The translations under genes were made by a program, and so were the position numbers. The notes beneath the pieces are model-generated. The model saw only the letters and a list, made by a program, of their open reading frames with translations. It was not told where the DNA came from and did not search any database. 64,000 bases of DNA, taken from Deltaproteobacteria bacterium. Its GTDB lineage: Bacteria; Myxococcota_A; UBA796; SXON01. The stretch is taken from NCBI GenBank assembly GCA_947484175.1, contig CANKOI010000003.1, forward strand, positions 1 through 64,000, read 5' to 3'. Each line of letters begins with the position of its first letter. Positions within the stretch are counted from its first letter, which is position 1. Of the stretch, positions 18,187-27,865 are shown piece by piece.

Positions 18187-20698
18187 AGGCCACGCCATCG
18201 TCGCCCGGCGCTGAGCCTTCGCCGAAGATGTACAGCTCCTGGCGCGTGCGCAGCCCCTTCTGGTCCTCGGCGATGATCACCACACGGTTGGTTCCGACCA
18301 ACACGGGCACCGCGACTGAGAACCGCAGGCGTTTTGCAGAGGTGGCGCGGTACAGCAGTTTGTTGTCCGTCCAGTCCACGCTCGCCTCCCAGCGGCGGCG
18401 ATCCACCCGGCCGGTGCCGGCCCAGATCACGACGTGATCGAGTCCGTCGGGGTCGTTCAGCTGGACGGTGACAGTGGCGGTGCCGGGTCGTTGCTGGAGC
18501 TGGGGAGCCGTGGCGGTCACGACGGGTGCGTCGAGGCGCACGGGGGACCCGGACGTGGGGACCTGCAGCGGCCATTCTGCGAACCGACCAAAGCCGCGAG
18601 CGCGCACCTCCAGGGAGAGCGCAAGCGTTCCCGGATGGCCGATCCCGAGGGTCAGCGGCTGCTTCAGTTCGAGCGTGGATCCCGCCGCCAGCACCGCGGG
18701 TCGCTCGGCTACGGGCGCGAACTCCACCCCGGTAAGCTCTGCGAACGGGAGGCGCGCCTGGACGTCGGTCAGCGTGAGGTGGCCCCGGTTCCGAAGCGTC
18801 ACGATCACCACCCCATCCTCGAAACGGGCCACGGCGTCTAGGTCCGGCTGTTCGCCCCCCTCTACGGCGATCATCTTGTCGAGCGCGGGGGCAGACTCGC
18901 AACCATCACATTCCAACACGACCACGATGCGGTCTGCCCGATGCGCCGAGGTGGCCGCGGGGGTGTAGGCGAGGGTGGCGACGCGGCGCTCGCCGGCCGC
19001 CAGCTTGCCGAGGGGAGCGACCCGGTCGTCGAGGTCGGGATTCACGGAGCGGAGTCGGAGGGCGGCCCGGTAAAGGTCGCCGCCACGGTTCACCACCGTG
19101 AAGCTCAGCTCGGCGCGCTCGCCCGCGCGTGCTGTCGGTTGGGGGCCCATTTCGACCCCCACGTCGGGCACAGCGGGCGTGCCCGACGCGGCGCGCCAGT
19201 CCACCGACTGTGAGCGCAGACCCTCGCTGAGGCGGGCGGCCTGAAGCGCGGTGAGCGTGGGCATCAACGCCGCTGCGCTCGAGAGGGCGGTGGCCCGGTC
19301 CACACTGCTGCCTGCCGACAACAGGGAAGCGGCGAAGCTGAGGACGTCGTCGACGGCGGGATCGTCGCTCCCTCGTTCCGGGTAGAACAGCAGCGGCGTT
19401 TCAGCGGCAAGACGCTCTCGGATGCGGCTGGCGTCGGGGTACCAGAAGGGGAGCTCGCCGAGATTCACGGGGTAGAGGGCCACATCGGGTATGACCCCGA
19501 CCTCGTTGACCTGGACATCGTTAGCGAGCACGTACTCTGCCGCTGTGAGCTTGAGCTTCAGGCGGTCGGCTTCGAGCGCATGCAGCGTTTGGACGGTGCC
19601 CTTCCCGAAGCTGGTCTCTCCGACCACCAGCGCCCTTCCCAGCTGCATCAGGGCGCCTGCGAGGATTTCGGCACCCGAGGCGGTGTCGTGGTCGACCAGC
19701 ACCACCACCGGGGGCAGGGGTTCGCCGGCGTGGGGCTGGGCGTCGATGAGCTTGACGAGGCCGGGAACCTCGCCGCCCGAACGAACCTCGGTGGTCACGA
19801 TCCGGCCTCGCTGAACGAAGGTGTCCGCCGCGCGCGCGGACTGCCGGAGCGAGCCGCCCGAGTTGCCGCGCAGGTCGAGCACCAGCCCACGGTCGAGCAG
19901 TCCGTTTCCTCGAAGGTCGGCCAGCACCCGCTCGAGGTTGGTGACCGTTCGTTCGGAGAAGTGATCGATGTGCACCACGCCGATGCCGTGCGGGCCCGCT
20001 CTCCCGGTCACGTTGGGGATGTTCACCTCGGCGCGCTCCACCTCGAACACCAACACGTCGTTGATGCGCAGCACCTCGATCGTCACCTTTGAGCCCTCCG
20101 GGCCCCGGATGTGCGCCGTGGCGTCCTTGGGCACCATTCCGGCTGTCGAAATCCCGTCTACCCGGACGATGATGTCGCCGACCCGGAGTCCGGCGCGTTC
20201 TGCCGGCGTGTCGGGGTACACCTCGGTGAGCACGAGCGCGCCTTCCGCCCGCCGCAGCGTGACCCCGATGCCCGTGAGCGTTCCACTCAGCCGCTCGTCG
20301 AAGCGTTCGAGCGCCCCCCCCACGAGCACGGTGGTGTACCGATCCAGCGTTGAGAAGGCGCCGTTGAGCAGCTCCGCACGGAGGTCCACCCCTTCGTCGA
20401 GCGTGCCGGCGCCTGCGCGGGCGGCGTCCTCAAGCGCGGCGAGGGCGGCGGGAAGGTCCCCCTCGAACGAAACCGTCGTTTCACCCTCGAGGCCGCGGAT
20501 CGTCACCACCGTGCCCAGGGTGTCGATCAGGAGCGGCTCCACCCGCTCTTCGAGCCTCAACGCGGCGGCTTGGAACATCTGCGCGTGGTCGATGCGCTCA
20601 GGCCAGCGGTACTGCGCCTCGATCAGCCGCAGCGCCTCCTGGTACAGTCCCGCATCGCCCGCGAGGGCACAATGAAGCCACCACCACATCGCCGGCAA
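18176..20698 (-). CDS. S41 carboxyl-terminal processing peptidase with PDZ and C-terminal beta-sandwich repeats
   Basis: PDZ 'ERAGLRVGDIIVRVDG', catalytic 'DHDTASGAEILAGAL' and 'FGKGTVQTLHAL'; long CARDB-like tail. Confidence 0.88.
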   Translation of the reverse strand: MPAMWWWLHCALAGDAGLYQEALRLIEAQYRWPERIDHAQMFQAAALRLEERVEPLLIDTLGTVVTIRGLEGETTVSFEGDLPAALAALEDAARAGAGTLDEGVDLRAELLNGAFSTLDRYTTVLVGGALERFDERLSGTLTGIGVTLRRAEGALVLTEVYPDTPAERAGLRVGDIIVRVDGISTAGMVPKDATAHIRGPEGSKVTIEVLRINDVLVFEVERAEVNIPNVTGRAGPHGIGVVHIDHFSERTVTNLERVLADLRGNGLLDRGLVLDLRGNSGGSLRQSARAADTFVQRGRIVTTEVRSGGEVPGLVKLIDAQPHAGEPLPPVVVLVDHDTASGAEILAGALMQLGRALVVGETSFGKGTVQTLHALEADRLKLKLTAAEYVLANDVQVNEVGVIPDVALYPVNLGELPFWYPDASRIRERLAAETPLLFYPERGSDDPAVDDVLSFAASLLSAGSSVDRATALSSAAALMPTLTALQAARLSEGLRSQSVDWRAASGTPAVPDVGVEMGPQPTARAGERAELSFTVVNRGGDLYRAALRLRSVNPDLDDRVAPLGKLAAGERRVATLAYTPAATSAHRADRIVVVLECDGCESAPALDKMIAVEGGEQPDLDAVARFEDGVVIVTLRNRGHLTLTDVQARLPFAELTGVEFAPVAERPAVLAAGSTLELKQPLTLGIGHPGTLALSLEVRARGFGRFAEWPLQVPTSGSPVRLDAPVVTATAPQLQQRPGTATVTVQLNDPDGLDHVVIWAGTGRVDRRRWEASVDWTDNKLLYRATSAKRLRFSVAVPVLVGTNRVVIIAEDQKGLRTRQELYIFGEGSAPGDDGVAFAP

Positions 20699-20704
20699 GG
20701 TATC

Positions 20705-20719
20705 GCGCGATTATCGCGC
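20705..20719. promoter_or_regulatory. 15-bp perfect palindrome in divergent S41/larB intergenic region
   Basis: GCGCGAT-T-ATCGCGC; also tandem TATCGCGC copies at 20701 and 20712. Confidence 0.45.
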
Positions 20720-20724
20720 TCGGC

Positions 20725-21402
20725 ATGGATCGTGAGCACCGCCTTCCGCACAGCACACTCGATCTCGAGCGGGCGGGCCGCATCGGGCAGCCCGAGGTGG
20801 TGTTCGGCGAAGGGAAGTCGGCGGCCCAGGTTGCCGATGCGCTCGACGTTCTCGCGGGTGCGGCGGGTTTTGCCTTCGCCACTCGTGTAGGCTCGGAGAA
20901 GGCCGGTCTCGTGCAGGAGAGGCTCGGGGGGAGGGGCGAGTACGACGGGGTCGCCCGCGTTCTCTGGCTCGGTACGCCGCCTCCGCTGGAGGGTAGAGTC
21001 GCCGTGGTCAGCGCCGGAACGAGCGACGAGGGCGTGGCGGCAGAGGCCGAGCGAGCTCTGGAGCTCCTCGGGAACGGGGTGCTGAGGGTGCGCGACGTGG
21101 GCGTGGCCGGGCTGCATCGCGTGCTGGCCCGCGTGGAAGAGCTGCGCTCCTGCAGCGCAATTGTGGTGGTGGCGGGCATGGATGGAGCGCTGCCCTCGGT
21201 GGTGGGCGGCCTCGTGAGCTGTCCGGTCATCGCCGTTCCCACGAGCGTCGGCTACGGTGCGTCGTTCGGCGGCTTGGCCGCGCTGCTCGCGATGCTCAAC
21301 AGTTGCGCACCCGGAGTGACCGTCGTGAACATCGACAACGGCTTCGGTGGGGCCTACGCCGCCTCACGAGTGAACCGCGCGCGGGCGGCGGCCACGCCGT
21401 GA
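20725..21402 (+). CDS. larB: LarB, nickel-pincer cofactor biosynthesis carboxylase (AIR carboxylase-like)
   Basis: 'VAVVSAGTSDEGVAAEAERALELLG', 'VVVAGMDGALPSVVGGLVSCPVIAVPTSVGYGASFGGLAALLAMLNSCAPGVTVVNIDNGFGG'. Confidence 0.92.
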   Translation: MDREHRLPHSTLDLERAGRIGQPEVVFGEGKSAAQVADALDVLAGAAGFAFATRVGSEKAGLVQERLGGRGEYDGVARVLWLGTPPPLEGRVAVVSAGTSDEGVAAEAERALELLGNGVLRVRDVGVAGLHRVLARVEELRSCSAIVVVAGMDGALPSVVGGLVSCPVIAVPTSVGYGASFGGLAALLAMLNSCAPGVTVVNIDNGFGGAYAASRVNRARAAATP

Positions 21403-22655
21403 GGACCGCCTGGATCGACCCCGTTGGTGGTATCGCCGGCGACATGCTCGTCGGCGCGCTGATCGACGCGGGGGCCGACGTTGACCAGATGCTCGCCGAG
21501 GTGCAGAAGCTGGGGGTTCCCGGGTGGAGCGCGCGCGTGGAGCGTGTCTGGCGCGGTCCCTTCCATGCCGTTCGCTTCGTCGTGGAGCTGGAGGAAGGGG
21601 CCCCGGCTCACGATCACGACCACGCGCATGGCGGGCACGATCACGGCCACGAGCACGTTGCGGCCGGTCCGCCTGCCGAACGCTGGCGCGCGACCAGCCG
21701 CCGCTGGGTCGATATCCGGGAGCTCCTCGAAAGCTCAGGCCTCTCGCCGCGGGTCAAAGAGCGTGCGGTGGCGACGTTTGCCGCGCTGGCGATGGCGGAG
21801 GGGCGGGTTCACGGGATGGCGCCCGAGGAGGTGACCTTCCACGAGGTGGGCGCTGTCGACTCGATCGTCGATGTGGTGGCTGCGTGCGTGGCGCTGGAGC
21901 TCCTCGGAGTGGACGAGGTGGTGGTGGGCGTGCTGCCGCTCGGGGGGGGGCACACTCTCGGCGCCCACGGGTGGATTCCCCTCCCGGCTCCGGCCACGAT
22001 CGCGCTGCTCCGGGGTCTCGACGTGGAGGGCCGTGATGTGCGGGGAGAGACCGTCACCCCGACCGGGGCGGCGCTCGTCGGCGCGTTGGCGCGGTCCGGG
22101 CCGCTCCCGGCCATGCGCATCGAATGTTCCGGCGTGGGCGCCGGAACATGGGACCCTTCGGGCCACCCCAACGTGGTGCGCGTGGTGATCGGCTCCGGCT
22201 CCGCGGGCTCCCTCACGCAGGTAGCGGAGCTTCAGGCGCAGGTGGACAGCCTTCATCCGGAGCTGGTTCCGCCGCTCCTCGAAGCCCTCCTTCAGGCCGG
22301 CGCCATCGACGTTTTCGTGGCTCAGGGCGTGATGAAGAAGGGCCGTCCGGGCTGGTCGCTGAGCGTGCTCGCGCCGCCTGAGCTGCGCCTCGCGGTCGGC
22401 GATGTGCTGCTGCGCCACGGCCGCACACTGGGCTACCGCTGGCACCTCGCCGAGCGGGAAGTCTTGGCCCGAAGCTGCGAGGCGGTGGCCACGCCTTGGG
22501 GCGCCGTGAACGTGAAGCTCGGCTCCCGTGGCGGCGAGGTTTTGCACTGTGCGCCAGAATACGAGGACTGCGCAGCGATCTCGCTTAAGGCTGGTGTGCC
22601 CGTGGGCGAGGTGGTGGCTGCCGCGCTGGCCGGCTGGTTTCGGGGCCGAGGTTGA
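21399..22655 (+). CDS. larC: LarC, nickel insertion protein
   Basis: GTG at 21399 overlapping larB stop; 'AWIDPVGGIAGDMLVGALIDAGA'; His-rich 'HDHDHAHGGHDHGHEH'; 'EVTFHEVGAVDSIVDVV'; 'ETVTPTGAALV'. Confidence 0.92.
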   Translation: MRTAWIDPVGGIAGDMLVGALIDAGADVDQMLAEVQKLGVPGWSARVERVWRGPFHAVRFVVELEEGAPAHDHDHAHGGHDHGHEHVAAGPPAERWRATSRRWVDIRELLESSGLSPRVKERAVATFAALAMAEGRVHGMAPEEVTFHEVGAVDSIVDVVAACVALELLGVDEVVVGVLPLGGGHTLGAHGWIPLPAPATIALLRGLDVEGRDVRGETVTPTGAALVGALARSGPLPAMRIECSGVGAGTWDPSGHPNVVRVVIGSGSAGSLTQVAELQAQVDSLHPELVPPLLEALLQAGAIDVFVAQGVMKKGRPGWSLSVLAPPELRLAVGDVLLRHGRTLGYRWHLAEREVLARSCEAVATPWGAVNVKLGSRGGEVLHCAPEYEDCAAISLKAGVPVGEVVAAALAGWFRGRG

Positions 22656-22669
22656 TCCATACTGCGCCG

Positions 22670-23296
22670 ATGTCCGGTCCGAGCCATGAACTGCTGAAGC
22701 TGCTTCTCGACATGGAGGTGCACGGCGTACTCACGGCCGACCCTCAGGGGAGGGTCACGTACGGGAACGCAGCCGCGCGTGCGTTGTTGGGCTACAACAA
22801 CGTGGAGTTTCCACCAGACATGCACGTCACCGACGTGTACTACCGCGCCGACGACGCGCGCCGGGTGATGCGCGCGGCGAGGGCGGAAGGCGGCTCCGCC
22901 GTGGACGCGCTGCTGCGCACGCGCTCTGGCGATCTGGTCCCCTCGCGAGTGCACGTGCGCATGCACACCTCCGCCGAAGGTACGTTCCTCGGCACGATCG
23001 GCCTGCTCATCGATCAACGGGAGCTGTTGGACCTCGACCGGCGGCTCGAGGAGGCCGCCAGCCAAGTGATAGCTGCCGAGAGAAGGGCGGCCGCGATGGA
23101 AGGTGGGGCCGAGGCGGCGAACGACCTCCGCCAGCCGATGATGGCCGCGATGGGGAACATCGAGCTCGCGATGATGGAACCCCATCTGGACGCGCGGGTG
23201 GCTAGCCGACTCGCACGCGCCTACGAACAATTGGAGCGCCTTCGAGTGCTCACGGCGCACTTCGCCACCCTCGGCGCGGGGCCCTCGATCTCCTGA
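22670..23296 (+). CDS. PAS-domain protein with degenerate histidine-kinase DHp-like segment and no ATPase domain
   Basis: PAS 'MEVHGVLTADPQGRVTYGNAAARALLGY'; 'NDLRQPMMAAMGNIELAMME' resembles an H-box with Asn at the His position. Confidence 0.65.
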   Translation: MSGPSHELLKLLLDMEVHGVLTADPQGRVTYGNAAARALLGYNNVEFPPDMHVTDVYYRADDARRVMRAARAEGGSAVDALLRTRSGDLVPSRVHVRMHTSAEGTFLGTIGLLIDQRELLDLDRRLEEAASQVIAAERRAAAMEGGAEAANDLRQPMMAAMGNIELAMMEPHLDARVASRLARAYEQLERLRVLTAHFATLGAGPSIS

Positions 23297-23461
23297 CCGG
23301 CCTTGCGCACTGCGTCGCGGTCGGCTAACCGCGGCCCGCTCTCGGCTGTCGCCGGGGGACGTCCACGCTGGACAAACGTTTCGCCCCGTGGTGCCCCTCA
23401 ATCCAGAGGGGTCGGGTGCAGACGCCGGCGGTCGCCCAACCACGAACCCCAAGGCTGCACC

Positions 23462-24244
23462 ATGTCCGTTTCTCTTCGTGATCTCCTCGACGCCGGCGTT
23501 CACTTCGGCCACCAAACCCGCCGCTGGCACCCCCGCATGAAGCCGTACATCTACGGTCAGAAGAACGGGGTCCACATCATCGACATCCAGCAGACGGCCA
23601 CCAAACTGCTCGACGCGAGCCGGTTCGTGCAGTCGCTCGCCGCCCGCGGCCAGACGATCCTCTTCGTGGGCACCAAGCGCGCCGCGCGCGACATCATCGC
23701 CGACGAGTCGAAGCGCGCGAACATGTACTACGTGAACGAGCGCTGGCTCGGCGGCACCCTGACCAACTGGGAGACCGTCAAGAAGAGCATCGACCGCCTC
23801 AACTTCCTCATCAAGTCGCGTACGGAAGGCCGGTTCGACACGCTCACCAAGAAGGAGGCGCTCACCCTGAGCCGCCAGATCGAGAAGATGGAGAAGTCGC
23901 TCGGCGGGATCAAGGACCTGAAGGGCCTTCCAGGCGCGATCTTCGTGATCGACCCGAAGAAGGAGCACATCGCCGTGGAAGAGGCCAACAAGCTGAAGAT
24001 CCCGGTGGTCGCCCTCTGCGACACCAACTGCGATCCCGACGGCATCGCGTACGTGATCCCCGGCAACGACGACGCGATCAAGTCGATCCGCCTCTTCACC
24101 TGCGCCATCGCTGACGCCGCCGCTGCCGGCGTCTCTGCAGGCCGCAGCGAAGCCGCCACCCACGCGCGCTACACCGACGACTCCGGCGATGCAGGTGGCG
24201 TCGAGATCGTCCGCCGTGGTTCCGCCCCCGAAGCCGAAGCCTAA
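23462..24244 (+). CDS. rpsB: 30S ribosomal protein S2
   Basis: '[36 protein letters not shown]'. Confidence 0.97.
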   Translation: MSVSLRDLLDAGVHFGHQTRRWHPRMKPYIYGQKNGVHIIDIQQTATKLLDASRFVQSLAARGQTILFVGTKRAARDIIADESKRANMYYVNERWLGGTLTNWETVKKSIDRLNFLIKSRTEGRFDTLTKKEALTLSRQIEKMEKSLGGIKDLKGLPGAIFVIDPKKEHIAVEEANKLKIPVVALCDTNCDPDGIAYVIPGNDDAIKSIRLFTCAIADAAAAGVSAGRSEAATHARYTDDSGDAGGVEIVRRGSAPEAEA

Positions 24245-24273
24245 GCCTTCCGAAGCCGCATCAGGAGTCCCCC

Positions 24274-24924
24274 ATGGTAACGATGGAACAGATCAAAGAG
24301 CTGCGTGAGCGCACCGGCGCCGGCATTCTCGACTGCAAGAAGGCGCTTGCCGAAAACGGCGACGACGTGCAGAAGGCGATCGACTGGCTTCGGGCGAAGG
24401 GCATGGCATCGGCCGCCAAGAAGGCCGGTCGGGCCGCGGCCGAAGGCCTCGTCGAGGCATACATTCACGCGGGCGGCAAGGTCGGCGTGATGGTGGAGAT
24501 CAACTGCGAAACCGACTTCGTGGCGCTGAACGATAATTTCAAGCAGCTCGCCCGCGACCTCGCCATGCACATCGTGGCGGCTCAGCCCGAGTTCGTCCGG
24601 CGGGAGGAGGTTCCGGCCCACGCGTACGAGCGCGAGAAGCAGGTTCAGGTCGAGAAAACGATGGCCGAGGGAAAGCCTCAGGCTATCGCCGAGAAGATTG
24701 TCGTCGGCCGCATGAGCAAGTGGTACGAGGATGTCTGTCTGCTCGACCAGAAGTGGTTCAAGGACGACTCCAAGACCGTGGACCAGGTGGTCAAGGAAGT
24801 CACCGCGGTGATTGGCGAGAACGTGCAGGTGCGGCGCTTCTCCCGCTTCGTGATGGGCGAAGGCCTCGTTCGCCGGTCTGACGACTTTGCGGCGGAAGTG
24901 GCGAAGCAGGCGGGCATCGCGTAG
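24274..24924 (+). CDS. tsf: Elongation factor Ts
   Basis: 'IKELRERTGAGILDCKKALAENGDDVQKAIDWLRAKG'. Confidence 0.97.
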   Translation: MVTMEQIKELRERTGAGILDCKKALAENGDDVQKAIDWLRAKGMASAAKKAGRAAAEGLVEAYIHAGGKVGVMVEINCETDFVALNDNFKQLARDLAMHIVAAQPEFVRREEVPAHAYEREKQVQVEKTMAEGKPQAIAEKIVVGRMSKWYEDVCLLDQKWFKDDSKTVDQVVKEVTAVIGENVQVRRFSRFVMGEGLVRRSDDFAAEVAKQAGIA

Positions 24925-24951
24925 CAGCGCGCGGCACGATAAGCCGGCGCG

Positions 24952-25695
24952 GTGTCGAACAAGCCCATCTACGCTCGTGTACTCCTCAAGATTTCCGGCG
25001 AGATGCTCGCCGGCGACATGGACTTTGGGATTGACTCCACCGTCCTCCGCCGGCTTGCGGGTGAGCTGAAGGAAGTCGCCGAGATGGGGGTCCAGATGGG
25101 ACTCGTCATCGGCGGCGGCAACATCTTCCGCGGCATCTCGGGCAGTGAAAAGGGCATGGACCGCGCGCATGCCGACTACATGGGCATGCTCGCCACCGTG
25201 ATCAACGCCCTCGCGATGCAGGACGCCTTGGAGTCTGTCGGGTGCAAAACCCGCGTGGTGAGCGCGCTGCGGATGGAGCAGGTCTGCGAGCCGTACATCC
25301 GGCGCCGGGCTGTGGCCCACCTCGCCAAGGGCCGGGTCGTGATCTTCGCGGCGGGAACAGGCAATCCGTACTTTTCCACCGACTCCGCCGCTGCCCTGCG
25401 CGCCGCGGAGATTGGCGCGGACGTGATCCTCAAGGCCACCAAGGTGGATGGGGTGTACGACAAGGACCCGAAGAAGTTCGCCGATGCGGTGCGCTTTGAG
25501 ACCATCGCGCCCATGGAGGCGTTCAAGCTGGGCCTGAAGGTGGCCGACGCCACGGCGATCGCGTTGGCGATGGAAAACAACACTCCGATGATCGTCTTCG
25601 ATCTAGGCGTCCCCGGAAACATCAAGCGGGTGGTGCTCGGCGAGCCCGTCGGCACCATCGTCATTACGCCCCGAGCGGCGGGAGGAACCCCATGA
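24952..25695 (+). CDS. pyrH: UMP kinase
   Basis: '[20 protein letters not shown]', 'IGGGNIFRG', '[40 protein letters not shown]'. Confidence 0.97.
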   Translation: MSNKPIYARVLLKISGEMLAGDMDFGIDSTVLRRLAGELKEVAEMGVQMGLVIGGGNIFRGISGSEKGMDRAHADYMGMLATVINALAMQDALESVGCKTRVVSALRMEQVCEPYIRRRAVAHLAKGRVVIFAAGTGNPYFSTDSAAALRAAEIGADVILKATKVDGVYDKDPKKFADAVRFETIAPMEAFKLGLKVADATAIALAMENNTPMIVFDLGVPGNIKRVVLGEPVGTIVITPRAAGGTP

Positions 25696-26255
25696 GCGAC
25701 GACTATCTGAAAGGTGCTTCGGCCGACATGGCGAAGGGCATGGAACAACTCAAGCGTGACCTCGTGAGTGTGCGCACGGGGCGGGCCACCCCCGCCCTGA
25801 TCGAACACCTCCAGGTCGAGGTGGCGAGCTACGGCAGCAGCATGCAGATGAAGGAGCTCGGTGGCATCACGGCCCCCGACCCGCGCCTGCTCATAGTGAA
25901 CCCGTGGGACAAGGGCACCATCAAGGACATCGAGCGCGCCATCGCCGTGAGCGGGCTCGGGTTCAACCCTCAGAGCGACGGGCAGATCGTCCGCATCCCC
26001 ATCCCGGCGCTCACCGGCGAGCGGCGGCAGCAGCTCGTGAAGGTCGTCAAGCAGCACGCGGAAGAGGCGAAGGTGCGCGTGCGGGGGGTACGGCGCGAGT
26101 ACAAGGAGCTCCTCGAGGCCGCCGAGAAGGACGGGGAGCTCACCGAGGATCAGCTCAAGCGGGCTCTCGAGAAGCTCCAGACGGAGACCGACACTTTCGT
26201 GAAGCTGGTCGACGAGGTGTGTGGCCGCAAGGAGAAGGAGATTCTCGACGTGTAG
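25692..26255 (+). CDS. frr: Ribosome recycling factor
   Basis: '[26 protein letters not shown]', '[37 protein letters not shown]'. Confidence 0.97.
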   Translation: MSDDYLKGASADMAKGMEQLKRDLVSVRTGRATPALIEHLQVEVASYGSSMQMKELGGITAPDPRLLIVNPWDKGTIKDIERAIAVSGLGFNPQSDGQIVRIPIPALTGERRQQLVKVVKQHAEEAKVRVRGVRREYKELLEAAEKDGELTEDQLKRALEKLQTETDTFVKLVDEVCGRKEKEILDV

Positions 26256-26267
26256 TCGGGGAGCCTC

Positions 26268-26990
26268 ATGCCCGCACCAGCCCACGTCGCGATCATCATG
26301 GACGGCAACGGTCGTTGGGCCGAGTCGCGCGGTTGGTCGCGGGTGCGGGGGCACGAAGAGGGCGCAGAGAGCGTGCGCGTTGTCACCCGCGCCTGTCGGG
26401 AGCTGGGCTGCAAGGCCCTGACGCTCTACAGCTTCTCTACGGAGAACTGGAAGCGGCCGGCAGACGAGGTGGGGGCGCTCATGGGACTCTTGGCGCGCTA
26501 CCTCGTGCAGGAGCGGCGCGAAATCCTCGACAACGGAATCCGGCTCAACGCCATCGGCCAGACCGAACGGCTGCCGCTGGCCGTGCGGGCCGCGCTGAAG
26601 GAGCTGATCCTCGCCAGCCGGAACAACACGGGAATGGTGCTCACGCTCGCGCTCTCCTACGGCTCCCGGCAGGAGATCGTCGACGCCGCGCGGGCCCTCG
26701 CCAAGAAGGCCGCTTCGGGCCGGCTGCGTCCCGAACAGATCGATGAACGTCTTTTCGCCAACGAGCTGCAAACGGCCGGCCTCCCCGACCCCGACCTGCT
26801 GATCCGCACCAGCGGCGAACTGCGGATCAGCAACTTCATGCTCTGGCAACTCGCATACGCGGAGCTCTACGTCACCGACGTGCTCTGGCCTGACTTTCGG
26901 CGCCCGGAGTTGGAGGCCGCGTTCGAGGCTTTCGGTAAGCGGGAGCGGCGGTTCGGGGTCACGGGCGCGCAGCTGCGTTCGGGCTCCTGA
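26268..26990 (+). CDS. uppS: Undecaprenyl diphosphate synthase
   Basis: 'HVAIIMDGNGRWAESRG', 'LTLYSFSTENWKRP', 'PDLLIRTSGELRISNFMLWQLAYAELY'. Confidence 0.96.
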   Translation: MPAPAHVAIIMDGNGRWAESRGWSRVRGHEEGAESVRVVTRACRELGCKALTLYSFSTENWKRPADEVGALMGLLARYLVQERREILDNGIRLNAIGQTERLPLAVRAALKELILASRNNTGMVLTLALSYGSRQEIVDAARALAKKAASGRLRPEQIDERLFANELQTAGLPDPDLLIRTSGELRISNFMLWQLAYAELYVTDVLWPDFRRPELEAAFEAFGKRERRFGVTGAQLRSGS

Positions 26991-26992
26991 GC

Positions 26993-27808
26993 ATGCGGAA
27001 CCGTTTTCTTGCCGCTGTTGTCGGGCTCGCCCTCGTCCTCCCCATCCTTCACCGTGGGGGGCTGTGGGTGGTGGGGTTGCTGGCGTTCCTCGTGGCGGTG
27101 GGCCTCGACGAGTGGGCGGGAATGGTGGCGGGGGAGGGAGACGGCGCCGCTGCGCGCCGCCTCCGCGCGCGTCTGGTGCTCATTCCTCTCGGCACCGCTG
27201 CGTTCTTGTGGGTGACCGTCGCGGCGGGGCAGACGACCGTACCCGATGAGGCGCTGCTCCTCGCCCTCGTGGGCGTCGGGTTCCTTGTCCCCATGTTCGC
27301 CGAGCGCGATGTGAAGCGGGCCGGCGACGAAGCGGTGAAGTACGTCGCGGGGCTGGTTTACATTCCGCTGCTGTTGGCCCCGCTCTTCTTCATCCGTGAG
27401 CGCGAAGACGGTCTGTGGATGACGGCGTTCCTCCTCGCCGCCACCTGGCTGGGCGACACCGGCGCCTACTTCGCGGGTCGCTTCTTTGGCCGGCACAAAC
27501 TGTTCCCTCGTGTCTCGCCGAACAAGACGGTCGAAGGGGCGCTCGGAGGGCTGTTGTTGTCCTCGCTCGGTTCGGCGGCCCTGGCCCGCGCAACCGACCT
27601 GCCCTTCAGTCTTTGGGAGGCTCTGCTGCTGGCCGCCGTGCTCGACGTTGCGGGCATCGTGGGCGATCTCGCGGAGAGCATGCTGAAACGGGCGTGGGGC
27701 GTGAAGGACTCCGGGTGGATCATGCCCGGTCACGGCGGAATCCTCGATCGCATCGACTCGCTGTTGTTCACCGCGCCGCTCCTGTGGGCGTGGCTCGCCC
27801 TGCGCTGA
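26993..27808 (+). CDS. cdsA: Phosphatidate cytidylyltransferase
   Basis: 'DTGAYFAGRFFGRHKLFPRVSPNKTVEGALGGLL', 'KDSGWIMPGHGGILDRIDSLLFTAP'. Confidence 0.95.
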   Translation: MRNRFLAAVVGLALVLPILHRGGLWVVGLLAFLVAVGLDEWAGMVAGEGDGAAARRLRARLVLIPLGTAAFLWVTVAAGQTTVPDEALLLALVGVGFLVPMFAERDVKRAGDEAVKYVAGLVYIPLLLAPLFFIREREDGLWMTAFLLAATWLGDTGAYFAGRFFGRHKLFPRVSPNKTVEGALGGLLLSSLGSAALARATDLPFSLWEALLLAAVLDVAGIVGDLAESMLKRAWGVKDSGWIMPGHGGILDRIDSLLFTAPLLWAWLALR

Positions 27809-27865
27809 ACGAAATTTGACTGCGCGCCCCGGCCCTTCAAGGGCGGGGTGCACAAGGAAGGACCC

